A stretch of DNA of 60,252 nucleotides. Source: Gonapodya prolifera JEL478. Taxonomy: Eukaryota; Monoblepharomycota; Monoblepharidomycetes; Monoblepharidales; Gonapodyaceae. The DNA is taken from positions 20,815 through 81,066 of the forward strand of contig KQ965767.1 of the NCBI GenBank assembly GCA_001574975.1, in the 5' to 3' direction. The translations under genes were made by a program, and so were the position numbers. Under the pieces are notes generated by a model. It searched no databases. It was not told the DNA's origin and worked only from the letters and a program-made list of their open reading frames with translations. Positions 46,120-55,922 of the stretch are shown one piece after another (within the stretch, counting starts at the first letter, position 1; each line of letters begins with the position of its first letter).

Positions 46120-46412
46120 TTACGTCGGCCACTTGCCGAGAATCCCTGGTTGCGCGCTGAACCACAGCGGGTGAAAGGAATGTGTGGCAAACGCTGCCAT
46201 CAAATAGACGGTCGACATGGTGTGTGAGGGCGTCGAAGGTTCATGGATAGAAGTGTAAGGGATCTTCTCGAACATGCAATGGTACACGTTCTCCATGGAG
46301 GACCGGACATCTTCTACGTCAGAGATATGCTGAAGACTAGCTGGTCGCTGATGAGTTGGGGCAGTCTCATTGGAACGATTTGTGTTCGCGGTGGGGTAAG
46401 TTCTTCATAGAG
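46120..46412 (-). CDS. 3' exon of an unidentified gene
   Basis: A clean minus-strand frame begins after a likely AAG acceptor at about 46412 (TYPTANTNRSNE), continues through DVEDVRSSMENVYHCMFEKI and ends HPLWFSAQPGILGKWPT at a TAA at 46120. Amino-acid usage is protein-like throughout (aromatics, balanced charges). Upstream exons may lie at 46.5-47.9 kb, partly inside the N-gap; coding-like minus-strand sequence is present at 46853-46563. Family unknown. Confidence 0.5.
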
Positions 46413-46885
46413 TATTACTTGACTGCGTACACGGCGTGGTTTTCTACGAACAGGGTGGCGCTCGTGTTTGAAGAGTCTCATTGGGGAGGCGGAGGTCCCA
46501 GCATTTCGACTACATATCGCAGTAACCGCTGGTTTTTGTTCAGTCCTTGATGTGAGCAGGGATTATTCGGCACCCTCGCGGTGCTTGTAGAGCTTCATTC
46601 CGATTCTATTATGGCAGATAAACCCATCCAGTACTATGTCAGATCTGGACTCAAATCTGAGTAAAGAAAGTGAGCGGCAGCCCACAAGCGTATTCTTCGA
46701 ACGCATCAGTTCCAGAAGTTCGAGGGCGTGTCTTCGGCGAGCGAGCATGGTGAGGCAAGGCGTGCAAGGTATTGAGGCAACGAATACTTCAGGAGTGTTC
46801 TCGAAACGGCTTGTGCTCCCTTGNAATCGGGAATTCGTTCTAATTTTGGACACTCGAGTTGAACATCAGGGTACGACATCGATTC

Positions 46886-47504
46886 NNNNNNNNNNNNNNN
46901 NNNNNNNNNNNNNNNNNNNNNNNNNNNNNNNNNNNNNNNNNNNNNNNNNNNNNNNNNNNNNNNNNNNNNNNNNNNNNNNNNNNNNNNNNNNNNNNNNNNN
47001 NNNNNNNNNNNNNNNNNNNNNNNNNNNNNNNNNNNNNNNNNNNNNNNNNNNNNNNNNNNNNNNNNNNNNNNNNNNNNNNNNNNNNNNNNNNNNNNNNNNN
47101 NNNNNNNNNNNNNNNNNNNNNNNNNNNNNNNNNNNNNNNNNNNNNNNNNNNNNNNNNNNNNNNNNNNNNNNNNNNNNNNNNNNNNNNNNNNNNNNNNNNN
47201 NNNNNNNNNNNNNNNNNNNNNNNNNNNNNNNNNNNNNNNNNNNNNNNNNNNNNNNNNNNNNNNNNNNNNNNNNNNNNNNNNNNNNNNNNNNNNNNNNNNN
47301 NNNNNNNNNNNNNNNNNNNNNNNNNNNNNNNNNNNNNNNNNNNNNNNNNNNNNNNNNNNNNNNNNNNNNNNNNNNNNNNNNNNNNNNNNNNNNNNNNNNN
47401 NNNNNNNNNNNNNNNNNNNNNNNNNNNNNNNNNNNNNNNNNNNNNNNNNNNNNNNNNNNNNNNNNNNNNNNNNNNNNNNNNNNNNNNNNNNNNNNNNNNN
47501 NNNN
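46886..47504. other. Assembly gap, 619 N
   Basis: Unknown bases. Single ambiguous bases at 46824 and 47690 flank it. Open frames drawn through the gap carry no information. Confidence 0.99.
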
Positions 47505-48475
47505 GAGGCTGAATCATGCTCCAGGTGTCTCCAGAGTCCTTCGAGGATGGATGATTCGAATGACGAGCCAAACTTTCGCGACTCCAAAGTCCGCTGCGCC
47601 GAGTCACCGCTCCATCCGTTGTCCAAACTTTCCCGTCCCGTCCGTTCCGCATGGAGCAATTGAAGACACCGATTGAGTAGCATTGCGTTNCGGGGTGTTT
47701 GCCGCGCCGTCGCAGACCGTGTCACCTTCCAAGGCTGTGGAAATTTGTGCTTCACTGGCCTCACGCAGCACCCCCGGCGCAACCGTTGAGCCTGCAATAC
47801 AAGGAACCTTGTCAAAGCAATGGCAGTGTGGCAAAGTAACTGCGGCAGACTTTTGTGCACGCTAACTCGAGAGGAGCCGCAGCTCCGCTGATATAAAAAC
47901 GCCCCCGCACCCACCCAAAGTCATTGAGCCCCGTTCGACGGTCAGCAGCAACAGGCACCCGCAGCAGGGACCCGACGACGGCATCAAGAGGTGGCTCCAC
48001 TTGGCTCATCGGGGCGTGGCCGCGGAGGATCGCGGGACCCGGAGGAGGGCTGTCGCCTCTTGGGACCAGTGGTCCGATGCGAACGCTTTCGTGGCGGGCT
48101 CGGACACGGACGTCAACGGCAGTCTGGCAAAGTCTGGCAAAGTCTGGTAAAGTCTGGCTCAAGCGGGTCCCCATTTTAAATATAAAATCCAATGAAAAAA
48201 ATCCACTTGACGGTGGTGTTTGTGCAAAGCAAAAGCGAGGGAGGGTACCCAGTCAAAATGCATTTAGTAATGTAAAACTTCATTAAAATTTTAAGTCGGT
48301 GTGTACTTCGAATGTATGGGTTCGGCAGTCATGTGGAGTCTCGCAGTCTCAATGGCAAGAAGGCAATCGTGACGGGAGCGGTACGTTCCGACCGAATGCC
48401 GATTAAAGATGGAATAACATTCATGTAACCGGGGATGGACAGAACATCCGGTCGTTTCTCTGGTGCACCGCTCCA
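47505..48475. other. Unassigned stretch with a short minisatellite
   Basis: No confident gene. Contains the decamer repeat at 48121-48157 and lies upstream of the F-box gene. Confidence 0.4.
48121..48157 (+). repeat. Decamer tandem repeat, about 3.7 copies
   Basis: AGTCTGGCAA is repeated head to tail; the third copy has T for C. Confidence 0.9.
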
Positions 48476-49902
48476 TTGATCTTTATCCGAAACGCAGACG
48501 CTGAGCGGACCGAGCTTCCATCGCCCGCTTTTCATCGGACGTCTCTCGATTGCCTTCCCAACGAGGTGATCCTCCTTATCTTCAATTATCTCGCCCCGCA
48601 CGACATCTTCCGCTCCTTCGGCTACATCTCACGAAGGTATCATCACCTCGTGCCGCGGGTCTTTCCCCCAGACGGACGGGCTGGCATCCTAGTCGAACTG
48701 GTGGACCGGTCGAACATTGTCCGCTTTGGCACGTCCCCAAATGGTGGCGAACGGATGAGGCTGGGCTCCCTCTCGCGGTTTCGCTTTGTGCGAGCATGGG
48801 CCTTTGTGAATGGACGCAAAGTCGTTGCCGATCATCCTGTACCGCTCAATTCAAACGTGGATTTCGGCGCCATCGCAGAGGCAGTTAGTGAACTGGGCAA
48901 CTTTGTCTTTGTGGGAGTCGGCGGGATAGGAATACGCGATGGAACTGCCCAGACCGACTGGATAATTTCCTTGCTCTCTAACCCCGTCAGTGCACCCAAG
49001 AAGTTCTCACTTGGAGAAAAAACTGCTCTGGAGATGCTTTCCATGCCACAACTCTCCTTTCTCAGAGTATCAAATTTAGATGTGTCATTTGGCGCATCCT
49101 TCGATGTTCCTCAACATCTCCTCACTCAGCAGCCACCGGGTATGTTCCCGTCCTGTGAGACCATCAACGTTTGGAGTGCGTCGACGGATTGCGTCAGGGA
49201 CGTAGCATATACTATTCGTGCCATTACCGGAGCGAACCCAAGGTCTCGACTAAGTCAGATTGTAATGAGCTTTGGAACGGGCGAGCGACATGGTCACATA
49301 TTCATCTCCGAGATCCCTCTGATAATGGCAGTGTTAAACATTTCCAACGCTCACAACTTTCAAGCTGAGAAACAACATTGGATGGATTGCCTTGCCCGGT
49401 ATCGGGAAGGCGAAGGACGCAACAAAACGTGCCCGCTATCGTGGTATTTCCAACTTGAGGAACCTTGAACTCCACACAGACAGTGTTCCAAGGAAATTTT
49501 CGAGTCTTCTGGAATACGCTCAGGTGCTTTCCATTATTTTTCCTTCTTTGGACTATCTCATTCTGGTCTTCCACGAAGACGTTCGCCCTGAAGACATGTG
49601 CCGCCCTCAAGAAGCGTTGCCCGCCTTTGTGGACTTTGTCGCCACTCAACCTGCCAAAAACGTCTACTTGAGGTTCTATCTCCCGTATGGAAGAAATATG
49701 TGGAGGAATGCGCCTCTGCATAGTGCCGGTCGAGTTGAGGATGTACATACCCAACTGGCGCAACACGCGCGAGGCCGAAGTGTCCGAAGTCGTCGAGCAG
49801 TTCGGTACAGAAGCTCAGCAAGGCCTTCAGGCGCGTGGATTTGGAGGGAAAAGGGTGGTGGTGTCGTTGGATGTAGCGTGTCAGCATTCCGTGCCCGTGT
49901 AA
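48476..49902 (+). CDS. F-box protein with frame breaks
   Basis: An F-box (TSLDCLPNEVILLIFNYLAP, HDIFRSFGYISRRYHHLVP) at about 48540-48660 opens a 330-codon frame of beta/Leu-rich F-box-associated sequence ending at 49468. Coding continues in the next frame (KFSSLLEYAQVLSIIFPSLD, AFVDFVATQPAKNVYLRFYL) and then the third (ELRMYIPNWRNTREAEVSEV) to a stop near 49902, with no GT-AG pairs at the shifts near 49430 and 49730. No in-frame ATG precedes the F-box before the next upstream stop, so the first exon is missing or initiation is unusual. It is paralogous to the fragment at 31.2 kb. Possibly a pseudogene. Confidence 0.65.
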
Positions 49903-51714
49903 TGAGCGGGATTGGGTCTCGAGATTATGTTTGATAAACAGGCAAAATATACTGGTGCGAACGGGGACAGCGCGTTGTCGCAAGAGTTTTCTGCTCACGC
50001 GGAGGAATGCGTTGTGCGAATCTGTGGTCTGTTCGAGTACGGGTTGAGTGGTGTCTCAGAAGTGATGATCTTAACAGCTGGCCGAAGGGCGGAGTAATAA
50101 CGTCAGAAACCCGAGTCTTTCTTGGGTGAGCATATATGTATTGAGGCACTGTGACAACACACGACGAAAAGATTGATCAAACTGCTTTTGCGTGCGTCGC
50201 AAAGGGTTGCCAAGGAAGGCTCGGGCAAGAACGCTAAGGCTTTCGTGGTTTAAAGCGAGGGTAACAGAAAGGGGCGGGAGGAGCGGATTGCTTTGCTAAT
50301 CCGGCGGCGGAGGCTACGTGGTGAAGGATGGTGAAGGGACGCCAAGAAAGTCGTCGGGTACGCAACGATGCCGGGAGTGGCAGTCAGGGGCGCCGGCAGG
50401 GCAAGTTGGAGAATTCATTTAGCGACAACCGTCACGTGAAAATGGTGAGAGCGTCTCCCACCATGAAAGGTCTTTTACTGGGAGACGGGAGTATTCGTTG
50501 GTGCAACGACGGTCGCAATGGCGGGAAGGCTCGGGCAAGATTGAGTCCCGATTTGGCTTGATGATTGGGCGGCGGCCGTGAGCTTGGCCCTGTGATTATG
50601 CATGACGTAAGGAGGTCGTTTGCGTCTCAAGAGGGGCATGAGGGTTGCCAAGAAGTCGGTCGATTTTGTAAATGCCGAAATACAAAAAGTAAGAGCGAGT
50701 GCCGTAACATGAAAAGGGCAACTCCCAACAGGGAAGGATTGTTACTGGTAGTATGTATCACTTTGGTGCAGCAATGGCTTTTGTATGTTATCTGTGCCCG
50801 GTAATTAGTATTGCAGTGGAGGTCGAAGCATTCTCGAGACTTATAATAATTGAACCGTTCTCGCACCTGCTGCACCGGGAAAAAGCCTCGGGACTCATTC
50901 ACGAGCACGTGCTCCGACGTCTGCCGCAAGTTTGGTCGAACCGATGGAGGGAAAATTGGGATTGAACTTCTCATCAGGTAAAAAGAAAAAGAAATCCCCG
51001 CCCGCCGCCCGCCAACGAAGCGGTCAAAGAATGGCGCCGGCTTTATAATGGCACGTCATGGGCTTCATCCGCCATCCGTCGGTGATCAATGCGCGGCCTG
51101 GACTCTCCGCTTGTCTGTGGCATGGATACTACTTCCCGCGGGGATCGAATTCGCGGAAAGTTTGGTGCGGCGCTTGGCGAATTTGAGCGAGACAGGAGAA
51201 TGAGAGATGGCAGATTGATGCCGACCGATTCTTTGTTTGCTCGGCGGTTGTGGTGAGGAGCTGTGGGATGAGGGATTGGTAACTGCGGTACCAGCGGCGA
51301 TGCAAGGGCAGAGCAAATTCGTGAGCCTTCGTCGTCTGTGAGAAGGAAATTGATAGAGAAAGAGTCGCTAATTTGAGAAGGCTTTTTGAGTTTGTACTTT
51401 CGAAATTTAGCACTTAGGGTGGAGCCAAACGGAAGAACTTTTGTCACACGGCCAGAGAGGCACCCGAGGAGAGAGGAAAAGTTACCGAGCGCAAAGAGAG
51501 TCGTAGCACCGGACAGACGAGGAAGGCGGGAGATAGGACGACAACACCGAGAAGGACAAATACCGAAAAGCCGATTTTTGGGCTGGATTCCGAGCAAGGA
51601 AAAAGAGAGTGATAGGTTGCCCCACCAAAAGGCTTGTTTCGAGGGATCTTGGACGGGCGATTCGAGACCACGGGACCGTCGACGACGTAGCGCAGTAAAG
51701 CGCAAGGACCGCTG
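49903..51714. other. Long intergenic region upstream of the GATA factor
   Basis: 1.8 kb without a confident gene. It contains two diverged direct copies (50320-50530 and 50640-50780) and a TATAAT-like word at about 51042. Probably holds the regulatory region and long 5' leader of the AreA-like gene. Confidence 0.45.
50320..50780 (+). repeat. Diverged direct duplication
   Basis: GCCAAGAAAGTCG... at about 50342 and GCCAAGAAGTCGG... at about 50647 begin segments that stay similar through ATGAAAAGG/GTGAAAATGG, CTCCCA, TTACTGG and TTGGTGCA motifs, ending near 50510 and 50780. About two thirds identity by eye with small indels. No coding frame is shared. Confidence 0.5.
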
Positions 51715-54700
51715 ATGGCATCGATGCAAGGTGCGGGAGGAGCAGCAGCTGCGGGAGGTGTTGGCCCCGACCTGTCACGAGGTGGGCGGATGCAGCTCCT
51801 GGCCGCTCGTATGCAGCCCCCGACTTACAGCGGGATAGGCGTCAGGATGCTGCGTGGTGTGGGACTGACTGGAACCGGTGGTGGGTTCGGTGGGGAAAGT
51901 GGTAGTGGGGACGTTCGAGCCCAGGGCCAACCCGGAGGCCAAGTGGGTCAAACAGGAGTGACGAAGGCAGAACGAATCCACGGGTACCCGTCTCCCGAAG
52001 ACAACGTGATGGGTGTTGCTGCGTCTGCGTCTGCCGAGGGACACTCTGCGAATGTTAAGGGGGTGGAAGGTCGGGTGGTGGGAACCGGCATGTTGAGTGG
52101 ACTCATGGCAGGACTCGGCCATTCGGGGCAGCCTCTTGCTCCTCCTCGACCCATTCCCTTACCCACGCCGCCAGTGAACGCTCTTGACAGTTTGGTGCCC
52201 CCCTTGGGCGCAAATGCAGCTACCGAAGGTGTCTCGTCGGAGGATAAAGCAGACCCGTTGGCACTGTGGCGAATGGCGTCTCGGGCACGAGATGCGCTGC
52301 CCAATGCGCAGAGGCTGGAAAACCTGGCGTGGCGGATGCTGGGTGCCAAGAACAGGGTCAAGACGGCAGAAGCAGAAGGACTTGGTGATCAAGGCGGCGC
52401 AGACCGACGAGCTGCCGAAGGTGGCGACGTGATGGAGGAGAGTGACTTGATGAAGGTGGAACAGGTCAACGGAGAGGAGCCCGAGTGGATGGTGAGCGCC
52501 CTGTTTTGATCCTTCCACCACATCACCCTCACCAAGTCACCTCTCCCCCACCTCGCCGCACGACCCAACCCAGCACGTCGACTCCACCCACCCCACCGAC
52601 CCATCCACCCAAGTCGACTGGCTCGCCCAATTCACATCCCTCGCATCGCCATCCCCCGACCTTTCTTCCTTCCGCACGACCATCGACCCCGCCATCAAAC
52701 TCGAGCCCGACGACTCCACAACCTCCCATTCCACCCTCACCACCGATCAAACCACGCTCTACTCCCCCGACTCCGCCTCGCACCTCCTGTCCCAACTCCG
52801 CCTGCACAACAACACCCCGCCCAGCGCTGCCTTGGCCTCCCGGGGCAACGTCATATCGGCCTCCTTCGTGTCGGCACTCGCCCAAGCAACGGCACAATCA
52901 CCCGCGTCTTCGACCTCATCCCCGGCCGCGTCATCGTCCAGCTCGGCAACACCGAGGTCAGACTCGGACGATACTGTGTCCCACTCCACGCTCGAGGCGT
53001 CCACCATCTCCATCTCTGCATCCGCATCCTCGCCTCCCCCTACCTCCCTCGCCGCCCCGGGGTCCACAACTTCCACCTACCCGCACCCATCACGAACCCC
53101 ACCGGGCACCCCGCCCTCCGAAACCCCCGAATGCTCCAACTGTCACACGACGCGCACCCCGCTGTGGCGCCGCACGGACTCGGGCCGCCTGTGTAACGCG
53201 TGCGGGCTGTTCTACAAGCTGCATGGGACGATGAGGCCGGCGTCGATGCGGACAGAGGTCATCAAGAAGAGGAATAGGAAGGGCCCTGTGGCCGTCGCGG
53301 CTGAAGGGCAGGGGCAGGGGCAGCCAGGGCAGCCCACGGTGCAGGGTGTCTCGTTGCCTACCTCTATGCCGATGGGATCCATGCCGAACGGGCAGGGCCA
53401 GTTCATGGCGGCTTCCTTCCCGGGGGGACCCATGTTGGGATCCAGCTTCCCCATGTACCCGGGCGGGATGGCTCAGGGCCCTCCGATCCACGCGGGCGGG
53501 ATGGTCCTGACGCCACAGTTTTACGGGTCCCACATGGGGTTCCCCATAAATGTGTCCGCGCAGCTCCCGACAGCACTTCCGGTCTCCCCCACGACTGCCA
53601 GCGCCTCGGCCGAACACACCCTCGCGACGATATCCCTCCCCTCAAAGGCCCACAAGCCGAACTCCCCATCGGCAAACCCCGTGCTCGTCACCGCCACGGC
53701 GTCGTCGGCGTCGGGCGGGCTGGTGGCGCTGTCGTCCACGCCGTCGACGTCTTCGGTGGGGAGTACCAGCATTCATCGAACATCGTCGCAGGGGACAGCA
53801 CCTATATCGATAGGCCGATCCTCCTCCTCTGTTGTGTCGTCATCCTCAACACCCACGTCATCCCTTGCCGCCCACTACCCCCTTCCCCATCCTTCCGTTC
53901 CCCAACCACTCAATCGCACATCTTCCTCCTCGACTCCTCCCAACTCCTCAAACCCACAATCCGCACCACACACCGTCTTCGTCGCCGCGTCAAGCCCCGC
54001 CCAAGCACTCCTCGAAGCCCGAGCGGGGAACGGCGTCCCACTCGGCCTCATCGTCGGGTCGCCTCCCGCCTCCCCATCCTCGCCACCTGCCGGAGCAAAC
54101 ATTGTTCGAACAAAATCCGCGGCCGGAATGGGCCCTGTGCGCACCCGCTCGCCGCGTCCTGCACCCCCAAGAGCCCCCACTCGTGGCGGGTCGGTCCACC
54201 TGCCATACTCGGGTCCGACGGGGGGCCCTCCTGGTCGCAAGAGGGTTCGCCGGGAAGGCAGCGGCGCCCTCCCGGCGTCACTAGGCACGTCTCCGTCGTC
54301 ATCCTTCACGTTTCCCTCGTCAGCGCCGTTCGCCTTACCTCCTGGCGTGGCTGGATGGAACCCCGCCCACCTCGGAATGGGCACGACGCCTTGGCCGGAC
54401 GACGACGGCGTGGACATGTTCAGGTCCGAGTCAGCCCCGAGTGCGTTGTTGTATTCGGAACAGCCGAGGGTCGGGCCAGGAGGAGCGCCACTTCGACAGA
54501 TTCACAGAGTCCCATCTGTGCGACCTTCGGCCCCGCCTGTAGTCGCACCCACACCGATGTATACTCCCGCGGGTCCTGGTGGCGGCCCTGGCGGTGTTCT
54601 GAGCGACGTGGTCGGTGACACAATGGCTTTGATTGGTGCTCAAGCAGCACAGAATGGTGGAGGTGTGACAGCAGAGGATCTGTTCGGGACCTTGAGGCAG

Positions 54701-55513
54701 ATCATGGTTCTGGCAGAACAGGATAAAGCAAGGAGGAGCGGTGTTGGAGTTTCGGGTATCGCTTTCGACGGGGTGGTTGGATCGCAGGGAGGACGGCAGC
54801 CCCCATCTACAAATCCAGGACCCCGGCATTCACCACCATCTCAGCCCCCAGCCGGCGACCAAGGGATCACTCCTGGGATGCTGTTCAACCAACTGCAGCA
54901 GCTCATCGACCTGCACAAGATGCAGCTGGAGGTCCAGCAGCGCAACGCCGAGGTGATCGCGGCGGCGGCTTACGGCACTGGAAACGTGGCGTTCACAGGA
55001 TCGCCAAATGCACTTGGAGGAATGAACCCGCCGACCGTGATTGCGGCACCTCGACCTGTGGTCGGACAGCAGTTGATCGACCTGGCCGGGTTGATGGAAT
55101 CTCCACCCTCAGCCACCACCAGCGAGGTGCCCAGTCCGGTGGCGGCCGTTGTGGACGAGTCGCCTGCTGATTCAGGTGTGGGGATGCTGAGCGCCTCTCC
55201 GAGGACGGGTGAGATGAGATGGGGCAGTGTTGGTGGTCCAACGGATAGGCAGGGTCAAGTGAAGTCAGGACAGGGCCAAAGTGGACAGTCAATGCAAGTG
55301 GACGTGAAGCCCGGTCCTGGTGATCATGCGGGGTTCGCAGGCATGAAGCCCGGCGCCGACGCTTCTGTTTTAGTGGGTGGCAGTGGCTTGTGGGATGGCA
55401 TGGGTGGATTGAGCGGGTTCGGTGTGAGTGGTCTGGGGATGGAGGACGGGTTTCTAGGCTCGGGCATGTTGGAGGACATGGTTGCGTTTGATGACCACCA
55501 GATGGAGTACTGA
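51715..55513 (+). CDS. areA: AreA/NIT2/Gaf1-like GATA transcription factor
   Basis: Two exons (51715-52491, 52574-55513; 82-base intron, phase 0) give 1238 residues. Residues about 180-215 carry the conserved N-terminal block of fungal nitrogen GATA factors ([20 protein letters not shown] followed by LENLAWRML). A single GATA finger lies at residues about 450-475 ([14 protein letters not shown]... [13 protein letters not shown]) with the downstream basic region [11 protein letters not shown]. The rest is Ser/Pro/Gly-rich activation-type sequence plus a Gln/Leu helix ([20 protein letters not shown]) near residue 1035. AreA-type proteins bind HGATAR sites and activate genes for secondary nitrogen sources. 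The zinc loop has 16 residues between Cys pairs, one fewer than the usual 17. Confidence 0.9.
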
Positions 55514-55922
55514 CGGACGAGCGTCGACGAACACTTTTAACGAGGATGTTTTGCAAAGTGTACTCATCACGGACGATGTTGGTATACGGCGATAGACTCT
55601 AGAGAGAGCGATTCCTTTGTTTTTGTTTTGCATGAAAAGTTTCCATTTTATACGAAATACATGCGAGTACGCTCGACACGATGCGAAGCTGAAGTTAGTC
55701 CAAAATGCACTGACGGATTGGAAGGGAATTACGTAAGGCCTGGGAGGACGTGTTGGGTAGAGAGATGAGGGAGTGCGATGTGCAATATATGGACAAATTA
55801 AGCTCTCTGATAATATGTTACTGTAAATCCAAAGCTGAATGCCCAGTGAATATTGTACATGACTTGATTACACGACAAACGTAATCCATTGGAACCGAAT
55901 CAAAGTCCAGAAGTCCCCGGCC
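55514..55922. other. Intergenic between convergent gene ends
   Basis: About 400 A+T-rich bases, 3' flanks of the AreA-like gene and the minus-strand regulator. No gene seen. Confidence 0.55.

Noticed and set aside
46706-47914. Long open frames (270-402 codons) on both strands
   Set aside because: They are open only because 619 unknown bases contain no stop codons.
52529-53234. Several long minus- and plus-strand frames over the AreA-like gene
   Set aside because: Pro/Arg- or Gly/Val-rich shadows of high-G+C coding sequence; the GATA frame has the conserved domains.
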